64,000 nucleotides of DNA from Xenopus tropicalis (GCF_000004195.4 NC_030683.2:45893358-45957357), one strand, 5' to 3'; numbered from the stretch's first letter, positions 50,275 to 62,402 are shown. The notes: generated from the sequence alone by a model not told the origin. Made by a program: numbers and translations.

Positions 50275-52453
50275 AGGGATACTGTCATGATTTTTATGGT
50301 GTACTTTTGTTTCTTAATTGCACTGTTTACATAGCAAATAATTCACTCTGCCATTTAATATTGGTGTGTAGGCAGCTATCTCAGCGCATTGAGTCTGAGC
50401 TTAAGAGTCTGAGTCTAAGCGGACTAAAATTTCTTATTATTCTTTTAATTAAGTTTGCAAATTATTTATTCTTATATACAGCACTTCAGGCATTTGGGTT
50501 TTGTGCTGCCCACCAGCACACTGAATTAAGATTTGCAGATGCAAATCTTAATTCAATAGCCAGATACAGGTGTATAAAAGAGACTCTCTTTGTACCAGGG
50601 ACAGTGACACACCAATTGCAGCAATATTACAGACCTCTGTACAGGCAACTGTGTGTGTGTACAGGCACATAGACTCCTGTATGTTGGATTCACAGACACT
50701 TCTCCTGTAGTTTTACTAGCCAGGCTTTAGGCTTCTTGGTTAGCCAGCTGCATCTAATCAGGTCCACCTGGTCAGTCTGTAGCTTTTACTCTGCTACAGC
50801 AATTGCTTAGCAATCAGCAGTATAAAAAGAATATGTTTCTAGGGTATGAGCTGTATATAACCTAACTTTATATTCAGTGGCATAACTATAGAGGAACAGG
50901 AAATACTGTGTGCCTGGTGCTAGCAGAGACGCACACACTCACTTGTGCATGTGTCTGCCTGCAGCGAGGGGGGCATCATTATGCCACTGTTTATATTTCT
51001 AATGGAATTTTGTTTTCCCCTGACCTGGTTGATCTGCCTTCTGAGTAATACCTTTTTTTGGATTTGTGGTTCCCAGTTTGGAAACAAAGCAAGAAAAAAA
51101 GAAAAATAATTTCTATTGAATAATAATGGATTATAACCCTGCCTGGAGCTAGGCCATGTATTCTGTTATTGATAAGCTTGCATACATATAACACATGACT
51201 ACAATATGATTGCACAAAGTTATTGTTTCTACGACATTTCTTTAAAAGTTATACAAAAGGCAAATTGCAGTTTTATGGGAATATGCAAGTGGATGCATTC
51301 AATTTTTTGTTTAACTAGAACTCCTCCCAGCATTACTCGCCAGCTCACTTGCATACCTCCCAACTGTCCCGCTTTTCGCTTGACAGTCCCGCTTTCTTCA
51401 CCCTGTCCCGCTGTCCCGGATTCTTGCAGAATTGTCCCGCGGTGCTCGGCTTTCTTCGGCTCTTCTCTTCGGCTCTTTCCGGCTCCTTCAGCTTCGGGTG
51501 ATCTCGTTCTCCTGCAAGTCTCGCGAGATGAGAGTTGGGATCGGCTGCAAGCTAGTTCAGGATCCCAGTGTGAACAGACGTGTGTGTGGGTGCTGGTGCT
51601 ACTGCTGCTCCTCTGTCATACTGTATGCCTCCTTACTGTTTTTTTAAAAGCTTGGTGAGTCCCTGACCTCATGATTTAATAATTATACATTTTTTTTTAG
51701 ATATCAAACAAGGAAACTTGGTAAAAACCTTCATAGAATTCAGTAGGAGCACTTTAAAATAAAATATCATATGCAGTCCTGCCAACACTACTTCATTATA
51801 GAAAGAACTTTTTGAACATTTTTCTCATTTAAATGATTGTATGATATTTAAAGGCCACTGTATCTGCCTTAAAAATACTAGTGCACAATGTGTGTCTGAT
51901 GGAAAAGGGGTGTGTTTTTACAAAATGGGTGTGACTTCCGGGGGGGTGTGTGTGTGTGTGACCTTCTAGTGGGCGTGGCCAAAAAATTTTGCCGCGCTGC
52001 GCACGCCAGAACTTTTTGTCCCTCTTTCTCATTTTCAAATGTTGGGAGGTATGCACTTGGCATGTATGTTTTAAATTGCTGGCAAATAACTTGATTGCTG
52101 CTGCTCAGAAAAGAAAAAGCAAGTGATATGTGGCTTCTTTAATTTTTTTTTCTTATAAACAACCAAGAAATGAAGTTCTTTGTATTTGTTAGTGATTTGG
52201 GTGAGGAGACAGAAAGTGTCAGACAATGTAAGTGTGAATTGAGTGTCTTTTCCAGGTTTTCTATCAGATAGGAAAGATTGGCAGGGGAACTTTAGATGTC
52301 AGTGAAGAATGGCTGAACCACTCCCAACCCTTTCTTTTCACAGCACATACTGCCTGTCAGTACTCAGCCAAGTTAAGAAGATTCCCATTCATGATAGTTC
52401 CTCTTTAACTGATGCGTTTTGAAAAAAATATGTTTTCCCATGACAGTATTCCT
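50275..52453. mobile_element. T2-like element, interrupted by a nested element
   Basis: Begins AGGGATACTGTCATG and ends CATGACAGTATTCCT, flanked by TTAA (50271-50274, 52454-52457). Its total of 2179 bp includes the nested element at 51352-52053. The 160-codon open frame near 50190-50672 straddles the left end and shows no domain, so it is not called. Confidence 0.7.
51352..52053. mobile_element. DNA transposon-like element with CATACCTCCCAAC ends
   Basis: Perfect 13-bp inverted ends (CATACCTCCCAAC and GTTGGGAGGTATG), flanked by CACTTG on both sides (51346-51351, 52054-52059), a 6-bp duplication. CpG-rich left part with the palindrome TCTCGCGAGA at 51519-51528; a TG run lies near 51948-51960. 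No transposase; superfamily not assigned. Confidence 0.8.
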
Positions 52454-52457
52454 TTAA

Positions 52458-52912
52458 AGGAGAAGGAAAGGTAAAAACTAAGTAAGCTGTATCAGAAAGG
52501 TCTATGTAAATACAACCATAAGCACTCACAAAAAAAGTCCTCTATCAAAAGAAACACAGGATTTATTGTATCCTTTTTTGTAAACATGTCATTTGGGTGT
52601 CTGACTTCCTCTCTCAGAAAAATCATTAATTCCCTGGGTCAGAGTCTGCGCAGCTCTCTCCCCTCTCCTGCTCCCCCTCCCACAAGAATGCTAAGAACTC
52701 TCTCCCCCCTCCCTTAGGAATGTGGATCTGAGTTATAATGTTAGTGCTGCAGCAGGAAGCTACTTAAAATGACAGCTGCTGTCTTAAGCAAATGGAGAAA
52801 GCTTCTAGAGCTCTTTACCCAGGTATGGCAACGCTTTCTGCACCTTGTTCTAGGTGGCACTAATGTGGCGAATCCATTTGCAGTAAAATGCCAAAATGAC
52901 TTTCCTTCTCCT
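52458..52912. mobile_element. T2-like MITE sharing a TTAA with its neighbour
   Basis: Begins AGGAGAAGGAAAGG directly after TTAA 52454-52457, which also closes the preceding element, and ends CTTTCCTTCTCCT. The right TTAA is not preserved. Its middle gives the uninterrupted target for the nested site at 45454-47015. Confidence 0.8.
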
Positions 52913-53169
52913 GGCACCAAATAAATTTCTTCTTGTGAAAGTCTATGGGGTTTCTAGAAACCCTCTTCTTCATTTCCAAATCAAAAAGGCAAGCTTTGTA
53001 AATACACTTTAACTGTCTTTGAAAACATCTGAACACAGACCCCTGAACCTTGATTTAGCTGTTAGGTTAGAATAATTGGCTCCCTTTAATTGTTATAACT
53101 AAGAGCATAGGACTGTGCAGTAATACAATTGCAGCTAAATTGAACAATTTGGTGAAAATATGTTCTTAA

Positions 53170-53650
53170 AGGACATGTAAAGCCTATATTTTCCTACAAT
53201 GTATATACGTTGGGCACATCGCTCCACCCAAATGGATCATTTGCACTGCTTATATCCCCTCCATTTGGCCACCAGGTGAAAATTGCTATTTGTTTTAGGA
53301 AAATGTGCTGGCATTTTCCCTCTAACATATCATCAGTGATACTTACATATAACATGTTTGCAAATAACACGTGTGCTGTAAAGTTCATGCAATCCAGAAT
53401 GCAGGCTTACACAGTGCAAACTTACTTTTGAGTCCTGCTTAAATTGAGCACTGTAATGGTAAAGCTGGGCTCCAGACAGGAGCTAGAGAAGAGTTTCTAT
53501 GGAACCAGCAATGCCATATCTTCATTGGCTGCTAGACTGAAGGACATGTCTAGTAATCTGAGCTGAGAAGAACTGAGCATGCTCAGTAGCCAACAGTCAA
53601 GTAAATTCCCGAGGGAGGGGGTGAGTGGGTTAGAGGAGGAGAAGGAATCC
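53170..53650. mobile_element. Possible T2-like fragment
   Basis: TTAA at 53166-53169 followed by AGGACATGTAAAGCC fits a T2-like left end. No matching right end seen before the LINE remnant starts, so the extent is uncertain. Confidence 0.35.
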
Positions 53651-53659
53651 TAAGATAAC

Positions 53660-54390
53660 AAGTTGTCTAATTCCAGGCAGTGTCATTCTGTGGCTACTAA
53701 AGCAAATAAAGTGCTGTCTTGTATAAAAAAGGGCATTGACTCAAGGGATGAGAACATATTTTTGCCGCTTTATAGGTCCCTGGTAAGGCCTCACCTTGAG
53801 TATGCAGTGCAGTTTTGGGCTCCAGTCCTTAAGAAGGATATTAATGAGCTGGAGAGAGTGCAGAGACTGCAACTAAACTGGTAAAGGGGATGGAACATTT
53901 AAACTATGAGGTTAGACTGTCGAGGTTGGGGTTGTTTTCTCTGGAAAAGAGGCGCTTGCGAGGGGACATGATTACTCTGTACAAGTACATTAGAGGGGAT
54001 TATAGGCAGATAAGGGATGTTCTTTTTTCCCATAAAAACAATCAACGCACCAGAGGTCACCCCTTTAGATTAGAGGAAAGGAGCTTCCATTTGAAGCAGC
54101 GTAGGTGGTTTTTCACAGTGAGGGCAGTGAGGTTGGGGAATGCCCTTCCTAGTGATGTGGTAATGGCAGACTCTGTTAATGCCTTTAAGAGGGGCCTGGA
54201 TGAGTTCTTGAACAATCAGTATATCCAAGGCTATTGTGATACTAATATCTACAGTTAGTGTTAGTGGTTGTATTTATAGTTTATGTATGTGAGTGTATAG
54301 ATTGGTGGGGTTTTGTGTGCTGGGTTTACTTGGATGGGTTGAACTTGATGGACTCTGGTCTTATTTCAACCCTATGTAACTAAGTGATTA
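53660..54390 (+). pseudogene. 5'-truncated CR1-like LINE, reverse transcriptase C-terminus
   Basis: Two frames together spell the typical end of a CR1-group LINE polymerase: LPLYRSLVRPHLEYAVQFWA and LERVQRLQ in 53663-53884, then, after a stop and frame change, RLGLFSLEKRRLRGDMITLY through GLDEFLNN to 54258. The 3' UTR ends with GACTCTGGTCTTATTTCAAC and CCCTATGTAACTAAGT. The junction stop near 53882 and 5' truncation make it non-functional. An inverted scrap of the same 3' end lies at 55776-55845. Confidence 0.85.
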
Positions 54391-54674
54391 AGAGGATGCC
54401 TTATTATTATTTTTTTTTGGGGGGGGGTGTAGTGGAATAAGTGCTACAGGCTGCCAGGGTTTGTCAGTTTGCAAGCTTTTGAGCATAACATGAGCTGCTA
54501 TATTGAAGATGAAAAAGTGATTCCTTTGGCTAACACCATGCATTTATTTATAGAGCAAATAACAGGCTGGGGACAGTTGCAGACTCAAGACAAAACATCT
54601 CAGTGTGCGGTATTTTAATTTTGTACATTTTCCTTCAGTTGTTTTTTTTACACACCTCCTGTTTTTTCCGGCAG

Positions 54675-54779
54675 ACTCATGCAGCTCTCCAAAAGTCACA
54701 TCCCTTGTGTTTACATCTGTCAGGGAATAGCTCTCCCCGTATGCAGGTCCAGGGATTCTCTTGTGAAGTTAAGTATAAA
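54675..54779 (+). other. Candidate internal exon (weak)
   Basis: 105 bp between a pyrimidine-rich acceptor (TGTTTTTTCCGGCAG) and a consensus donor (AAAGTAAGTTC), open in phase 0 for 35 codons. No domain recognised and no partner exon identified. It may be chance. Confidence 0.15.
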
Positions 54780-55136
54780 GTAAGTTCATTGAGAAAAGAC
54801 GGAACAGAAATTAAAAGTAAATGTGTTGGTTCTTGCCCTATCAATGATGCACATACAGTAATACATATATATAGTACAGCAATATATGTTGTGTTGGAAA
54901 GCGGATGATGCTGTCTGCTGCTAACCAGCACAAGAACAGAACCTAATAGTAGAAGCCTGTAAAGATAAATGTGAACTTCCCCTTGAAAGTTGGTTTAAAC
55001 CTTATTGTATTATAATGTTCCTTATTTGTTAGAAAACCTTTTATGATCCCATAGAGGTGATTTTTTTGCCCAATTGACAGCTATCATCATTTGAGTTGGG
55101 TGCAAGACTTTGGGACATATGTTTTAACTACTCTTA

Positions 55137-55330
55137 TGGAACCTGTTACCAGAAGGCTGGGGACCAGGGGTGTTCCTGATAAAGGGGGTTGTAATTTGAA
55201 TCCCCATACCTTAAGTCTACTAAAAACAATTTAAATGTGTTAAATAAACCAAATAAAATTGGTTTGCCTCCAATAAGGTTTAATTATTTCTTAGTAAATA
55301 TTGCCCTTTTACATAATTTCCTTTGATCCA
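55137..55330. mobile_element. Degenerate TA-MITE fragment
   Basis: GGGGACCAGGGGTGTTCCTG, CCCCATACCTTAAGTCTACT and CCAATAAGGTTTAATTATTT track the left half of the element at 10448-10783 in order. The termini are not preserved. Confidence 0.6.
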
Positions 55331-55775
55331 CCATTTAGTGATGGGCTGTGCGCTCCCTCAGAGATCACATGACCAGAAATAATGCTCTAACTGTAACAGG
55401 AAGAACTGTGGGAGCAAAAGGCAGAACTCTGTCCATTAATTGGCTGATGTGACCTAGCATGTATGTGTGCCTTGGCTTGTTTGTGTGCACTGTGAATCCT
55501 ATGATCCCAGGAGGCGGCTCTTAATTCTAAAATGGCAGTTTTCTATTTAGGATTACCCAATAGCACCTACTACTAAAAAAGTATATTTTATGAAAATGGT
55601 TTATTTAGAGTTTTACATATGAGCTTGTTTATGCAATATATTTTTATATTATTACATTGTTTGGGGTATAGTTTACCTTAAAGGGTCATGCAATACCAGG
55701 CTCTAAAATATTTTACATTTAGGCAATAGGAGATTTGATGGACCAACAACGTAACCCTTGATTCCAATATTGGTC

Positions 55776-55845
55776 ATATAGTTACATAGTTACATAGGGT
55801 TGAAAAAAGACCAGAGTCCATCAAGTTCAACCCTTCGAAGTAAAC
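55776..55845 (-). repeat. LINE 3' end fragment, inverted
   Basis: TAGTTACATAGTTACATAGG, then GACCAGAGTCCATCAAGTTC, is the reverse complement of the 3' end seen at 54330-54385. Confidence 0.8.
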
Positions 55846-56369
55846 CTTTTTGGCTTTGAGTTGGCATTATATAATTTTGCTTATACTTTACATGCCCTTG
55901 GCTAGGGCTGCTGAAGTAATCTAACATCCACTATTGCAGGCAAGTGTTTATTATATGAATTTATACATATGTACCCTCTGTTTTAGAGACACTGAGACAG
56001 TTTAGATGATGGGCAGGATACACTTATAGTGTGCATGTGATATTCTGAGGGTACGTGGGGGTTATTTTTTAATTGTTTATCTTGAGCTTTATGCTTCTCT
56101 ACCTTGGAATATTCCTGTGTTGTTAACAGTCCAGCCCTTGAATCTTCTTTTTCTTTATTTTAGAAACACATTCTGAGCGGGCAAATTTTGTCTTGATGTT
56201 AATGGCTTCAATACCAAGCCCTTGGCAATTGTCTTCATTTGAACAAAAGACTTGCTTTAAGCGTTTTTCATCTCATTACTTTCAGTTCAAAGCATAGCTC
56301 TCTGAATTTTCATTGGCCTAATAACGTTATTCAACATCATTTGTAAAAAATAATAACCACATAAAATTT
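55846..56369. other. Intergenic, nothing recognised
   Basis: No supported gene or repeat. The stretch 56160-56340 is of mixed composition and free of repeats, as conserved non-coding elements often are; this is only an impression. Confidence 0.3.
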
Positions 56370-56564
56370 TTGCTGCCAAGCACATAGCCTGTTTATTTGG
56401 TGCTACAGATGGGGCCATGTGATTAAAACCAATGATTCAGGGGGATAAGCTCTGCCATTTTCTGGAATCCTAATTAAGAAAAGCACTTGCCCCTCTGAAA
56501 TGTTGCTTGCCACGGCAGGATCACATCTAGGGCACTAATAAACAGGCTATGTGCTTGGCATCAA
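56370..56564. repeat. Inverted repeat with ~140-bp spacer
   Basis: Arms at about 56371-56398 and 56536-56563 share TGCCAAGCACATAGCCTGTT and its complement, about 28 nt with one mismatch. May be the ends of a small MITE, but no target duplication was identified. Confidence 0.75.
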
Positions 56565-56760
56565 ATATTGTGTGTAGTTCTTATGAATTCAGCCAGATAT
56601 ACAGGAACCCTTCCACCACAAGAATTCATATTCAATATTGTTTGCTGGAGTTTTTTTTCTCATTTTGGGGCAGACACACTTATTCTTTGTTACTTTGCTA
56701 TTTATATAATTGTAATAGGAAATGGGTAATGTTTTCATTTATTTATTACCTTTTTTACAG

Positions 56761-56959
56761 ATTGTTATCTTTTTTTGTACTTACTGGACAAGCTTTACCT
56801 TTATACATATCAGCCTACAAGGGCTACTTTACCTTCATCTTTGTCATGATTCTGTTGCTTTGCCTGTGCCACAGACTGGCCATACAGGCTTTATATAGGG
56901 TTTATAATGTATTACAAAAAGCCAGGAAGCAGCCCAACAAACCTGGGGCATTAAAATAA
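56761..56959 (+). CDS. Candidate terminal exon of a membrane protein (weak)
   Basis: Follows a strong pyrimidine tract and acceptor (ACCTTTTTTACAG). From the acceptor one frame stays open for 65 codons to TAA at 56957-56959. The product would have a hydrophobic stretch GYFTFIFVMILLLCLCH and a basic tail RKQPNKPGALK, the shape of a last transmembrane segment plus cytoplasmic tail. The family is not recognised and no upstream exon was found in phase, so this may be chance or a decayed exon. The longer open frame from 56549 runs through the pyrimidine tract and its upstream part is not credible coding. Confidence 0.3.
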
Positions 56960-58556
56960 TGTGAAATTTGAGCTACTACCAATCCATATCAGAAGTGGAT
57001 AAATTCTGCTTTCCCTTTGGCATTTCTTTTCTAATTTCATTCTGTTTATCCACAAAGTCCTTCACTTGTTTCCCAGTAAATACACTAAAATATATATCAG
57101 GGGTAACAGTTTAGTGCACAGTTATCTTATTGCCCCCATACAATTATACAGAAGTTTCCTACGCTTAACCGCCCACGTCAATTAACGCCTGCATGTGGGA
57201 TAGTGAAATAGCCCCTTCATACTGCAGATTTTTCTTTTTCTGCGGTGAATGATCTATTCTAAAGGCTTCAGTACAGCTGCAGCCCCTGCAACCTCCCTCC
57301 CCCCAGGACATGCGCCCCAATGTGTGTGTTTGTAGGGTGTAATTGTGGGTGTCTTTATTTCTTAGAAATTTGCTGCACAGCTAATATCATTTGAGCAATA
57401 TATTTAGACCACTGTTAAATGTATATAATTACACTTGCTCTAATATATTAATAAATGTTCTGTTATAAAATAATATTTCTAGTCTTCTAGCTCAGGCTAT
57501 TAATCACAAAGATGAAATCTAACAATAATGTACACTTTGTTACATAACATTATAACTAGATGTATGGTCGTGTTGACAACAATGATTTTTAGTTTCATCA
57601 ACACAATGACTTTACTAAAATAAAGCAACTGTCTGAAAGGTGCTGATATATTCATTGGAATCAATGACCAGAAGCTAGAAGGGTCATCAGCCATCTTAAT
57701 TCAGATTTCATGAGCTGCAATTTACCCATCATCGGGCCTTCTAATACATGCTTAAACAGCTAGTGATGAGAGATTTAAGAGCAAATGCTTGCTGGCTTCT
57801 AGGAATTTTGAAGATTAAAAGCAATACCAATAGCATTGAGAATGTACAGTAGCATTTCCCATTTGAACTCATGTATGCACAGAGGAACTATCTGATCTTA
57901 CATTATATTACACTTTCTTTGTTTACTGTAATACAAAATATAATTCAAGGGTGCAGGTGAACAAGGTGCAGAACACAGTGCTGTTAGGTACAAGGCAGCT
58001 ATTGGCAGTCAAGTATAGGACTCTCTTGTGCCTTGCCACTCATAAGTGACAAGATAGGGGACATTCCAGAGGGCACCAATATGCCTCCCACCACCTGCCC
58101 CCCTCTGAATGCAAGACACAATTTTTTGCCCTCCATTCCAGGACCACAAAGAAGTGTGCATTATTGTGGGGCAAATGCAAAAAGTAAGGAGCTATTTTGG
58201 AACTTATTGTTTTGCCTATTCTCTTTTTTTCCTCAAATTGTCTTCCCCCTATATGCAATGTGTTAGGTACAAGTAAGTTACTGGAAACGTTTTGGGCCAA
58301 AAGCAGTTTTATAGAATATATTATTAAATATTATTTGTTATATTATTATTATTATTATTATTATTATATCTAATTCTATTATTTGTTAGAGAATTACTGC
58401 TAATTTCACATTTTTGGTGAATTTTCACAGCTTCTCTCAAGCTCTGATGAAATTTTCCATAAATGAGCTGAGAAAAAAAACATAGAATTTGTAAAAAAAA
58501 AGATGAAAACATTTTGTTTTTTTTCTCTTGCATGGTTGCATCTTCCTTGTGTTATA
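56960..58556. other. Intergenic, nothing recognised
   Basis: No supported gene. An ATT microsatellite lies at about 58340-58366. Confidence 0.4.
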
Positions 58557-58874
58557 CAGGTATCGGACCCCTTATCTGTAAACCCATTATTTAGAAAGCT
58601 CCGAATTACGGAAAGGTCATCTCCCATAGATTCCATTTTAATCAAATAATTCACATTTTTAAAAATGTTTTTTCTTTTTCTCTGTAAGAATAAAGCATTC
58701 CCTTGTATTCAAGTAAGATCTAATTAATCCTTATGGGAGCCAAAACAATCCTATTGGGTTTAATTGCTGTATTAATAATTAGCAGACTTAAGGTAGGAGA
58801 TCCAAATTATGGAAAGACCCCATATCTGGAAAACCTTAGGTCCTGACCATTCTGGATAATGGGTCCCATACGTG
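58557..58874. mobile_element. TA-flanked MITE, inverted copy
   Basis: Begins CAGGTATCGGACCCCTTATC and ends GGGTCCCATACGTG with TA on both sides (58555-58556, 58875-58876). It runs in the opposite orientation to the kinase-intron copies and is more diverged. Confidence 0.8.
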
Positions 58875-60193
58875 TATATGATTAAACCAGTGGTAAGCAT
58901 CAGAACTGGAATGTAGTAGCAAAAAATCTGGATCACCTGGTTGATTGGTTGTGGATTCAATTATAGTAAGTGGCAAAAAATCAGCATTCCCTAGTTGTAC
59001 AATGTAGACTAACTACTAGGGAAATATGCTTAGAAGGTTCAGCAAACAAGCTTAACTCCCAGCACACTACCAAACTCATAAAAGCTTCTGATTCATGAAC
59101 TGGAATGGCCCAGGAGCTATACAGTCTTCATGGATAAGAGCTACAGCCAAAGCCTTTCACTGCCTGAACTATGTAAGATATCAGGCCTTAAGCTCTGACA
59201 CCAAGTAATGAGCAATTGGCAGTCCTCCAGATACTGTTGAACTTAAGTTGCAGAACGCCTATCAGCCTTCAGTTGTCAGTGAGATGCTGAGAGTTGTGGT
59301 TCATCGCCATCAAGAGGGATGCAGGTTGATTTGTCCTTGATGGACTTAATTCTATCATCATGAGAAAGTAGGGTTTAGATATCTTTCTTCCTGCTTTACT
59401 TGGAGGTCTGCATTTAAGATACAGTTTGCAGTATATATTATGTTGCATTTTACTGTATTTTATTAAAATCAAATTTCTAGAAATAAATATACTACCTGCT
59501 TGTAAGTTTCAGATTCGGTGATACCACAAACCAAAGCTGGGCATATGCGTACCCAACCAATATTTATGCTCTATGGTTTATCATTTAGGTAGGTTTGAAA
59601 ATTTCATCTGTCCATGCACCATGTTGGATAGCACATCGATAGATGAGAGAATGAATGGTATTTGGCTCCTTGCATTGCTCTTTGGGCCAGTTAATTCGAT
59701 ACAATATCGGGTTGGCCCAGTGTTTCGCCACTTTTACTGGAAGAAAATATTCAGCAAACTGCAATACCAGCTGTCTATGTACCTTTAATAATAATTGCAT
59801 TTGTACTGCAACAGTCTTTTAGCAGTGAATGACAATGCCATTACTTGGTAAAGTTAAATGTATGAACTTGCCTAATTAAAAAGGTGCATTCCACTTGGCT
59901 TCATATTGAAGTAAATTTCACAAGCCTCCTGTTTCCGTACACTTTGAGTTTCTATAGGCACCATTTACATAGACACCAGGACTGCAAGAGCACTAAGGGC
60001 ATAAAAGTGCCCCCTTTAATGCTTATTCAGAGAGCACATCTGAGCAGGGTCTGGCTACTCTCTGCACCTTGTCACTGATCTGCAATGTGGAGCAACTGCT
60101 CAGAACAACATAGGATTATCAAAATATTTACATTACAGGATTTACTTGGCAACTCAGGGCAACACATCTGATCTTTGCTTTCAGTATTGTAAC
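58875..60193. other. Intergenic, minor repeat fragment
   Basis: No supported gene. GGCAGTCCTCCAGATACTGT and GATGCTGAGAGTTGTGGTTC near 59218-59305 look like a dispersed frog repeat. Confidence 0.4.
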
Positions 60194-60438
60194 CAGTGTC
60201 GGACTGGGACCCCAGGGGCCCACCAGAAAACCTTTGACCATAGGCCCACTCTCCAAACTATTTTTCCACCTTTCCTCGTCCAGCCTCATTTATTCTTCCA
60301 TCTATTTCTCCTCTTTGTTCCCATTCAGAAATAGGGAATGACCATGAAACAGGCCAAAAGATCAGGAGCAGGAGGGTCCACTGACACCTGGGCCCACCGG
60401 GAGTTTTCCTGGTATCCTGGTGGGCCAGTCCCACGCTG
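60194..60438. mobile_element. hAT MITE, family CAGTGTCGGACTGG (copy 3, inverted)
   Basis: Begins CAGTGTCGGACTGGGACCCC and ends GGCCAGTCCCACGCTG. Perfect 8-bp duplication ATTGTAAC at 60186-60193 and 60439-60446. Internal sequence is the reverse of copies 1 and 2. Confidence 0.92.
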
Positions 60439-60446
60439 ATTGTAAC

Positions 60447-62187
60447 TGCATAAGATCAGTGAGAGGTACTGACTGGTTGTCCCTGAACTAAAAACCCCCA
60501 CCCACCAAATATTCCATCAATACACTTTAAATGTGAAAAGTTTGTCCTATAAAAAGGCTAAGCAAAGTGATATTTTGCGTGAGTCTTACATGCACTGACC
60601 AACCTTAAAAATAGTATTTTGTAAGCTGTGGCCCCCTCTAATCACTGGGATATTTTTATGAAGGTTTTTTTTTTTTAAATATCATCCTAATAATTTCTAA
60701 AAACTGAAAAAGAGCCACACAAGACAGAGGCATCCATTCAGCAAAGTTGTAACAGTTGTTTTTTCCCATCTGACTTCCCATAATTGTTAGCCAGTAATAA
60801 CCTGTTTGCTCCTCGCTCCAGCCATAGTTGGTACTGACATGTGAATACTGTCTGGGAAATGTTGCCCTTTCCACTGTCTGCAGAACATTAAACAAACAGT
60901 CCAAGCTAATGCTTAACTGAAAACACTGGCAGCCAATGACTGAAGAACCTGAGGTACTAAAGAACTAAGCAGACTTAGCTAGACTAAGCTATAAACAAGT
61001 TACTTTACCTGAGATAATTTGTTCCGAAGTTTCTAAATAAGCCAACACTCATAATATGTCATGTTAAAGGGAACTGTAGGCTGGAGGGTTGGATCATTTT
61101 GATGGTATTAAAAGCTAGCAAAATGCTAGGTGTTACAATGGGTGTTTCCCATTTGAGGTAAATAATTCCTGAAAATGTAATCATCTAGGATCTGATGGGA
61201 ACTTAAAAATTGCCTTCTAGTCCTCAGAAGGTCCTCCTTAAAAAAAATAAAAATAAATATATATATATATATATATACATACTGTTCTCTGGTGTCGTTT
61301 TATTGGTTTATCTTTCTCCCCTATGGCTCTTCATCCAGCTTGCTTCAGCAGAAATAGATGCCTTTATCAAGGAGGGGCAACAGTGTCATTTTTGGAGACT
61401 TGGCATCACAAGCTCATTTTGTGAGTTACCACTGGAGAAGAGCAAATTACAATTAAATTATTGCAGTGAAAATGTATTTCTTCGGACAGGTTATATAAAT
61501 AAGAATTTCTTATGTTGAAGAGATTGTTGTAAATGAGACCATCTGTACATGCAGCCATATATTACATGAATGATAATGGAACGAATGGCTCACAAAAGTG
61601 CTGAAATGGAAATGTATTAAATAGAGCTTCTACTGTTGCTTAATTTTTCACAGTGTACAAAAGTTCTTACAGCTTATTCCCAATTTAGACAGTATAGTTG
61701 CAAAATGAAAAGTGCTAATATGCGAGAAGGATTGAGAAAGGGGAGAGGTTATTTTCAGAAAAGGCAATTAATTGCCTCTTGTCCCTTACAGCTGAACACT
61801 CACTATTCTTTGTTATGGGGAATCCAGTGATGCATTGCAGTTGTCAGTTATTGTGCCAAGTCCATCAATACACTGTAATATTAAAATGGATGTGGCAGCT
61901 GATAACATGGCACTGTTTTATTGCTATTTCCATGCCACATAGTTTTTTCCTAAACAAACTACTGTTATTTTCAGGACAAACACAAGACTCACTACTCTCT
62001 GGCCCCTTCCCAAACCAGCACTAATACTCAAAATAAGCAGAAGGTTGTTGGTTGTACTTTGCTAACTGGTGCTCAGAACATTCCTTGGAACATAAGTAAA
62101 GGATGAACATATTTTAGTCCCGTTGTGATTAACCAGCTCTAAGCTTCAATGTTAACGGATTTTTTGTCTCAAGGTGTGTTTTTAAAT
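60447..62187. other. Intergenic, nothing recognised
   Basis: No supported gene. A TA microsatellite lies at 61254-61277. Confidence 0.4.
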
Positions 62188-62402
62188 CAGGGGCGGGCAA
62201 ACTACGGCCCAGGGACCAAGTCTGGCCCGTTGGTCTTTTTAATCCATCCCGCAGAGGATTGGTGTGTCTTGCTTTGTCCTGACTCCACAAGTCTCATCAC
62301 GCGAGACTTGGCGTCAAGACTGCATGTAAGCGCTGGCCCAGCCCGTCATACAAATTTTAAAAGTCAATGTGGCCCCTGAGCCTATAAGTTTGCCCACCCC
62401 TG
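62188..62402. mobile_element. hAT-type MITE (CAGGGGCGGGCAAACT ends)
   Basis: 215 bp with inverted ends CAGGGGCGGGCAAACTACGG and AAGTTTGCCCACCCCTG, and a perfect 8-bp duplication TTTTAAAT (62180-62187, 62403-62410). Confidence 0.93.

Noticed and set aside
50190..50672. 160-codon open frame
   Set aside because: Crosses the left end of a T2-like element and shows no domain.
51206..51658. 150-codon open frame with proline/serine-rich peptide
   Set aside because: Crosses into the element with CATACCTCCCAAC ends; coding potential is incidental to its GC-rich repeat.
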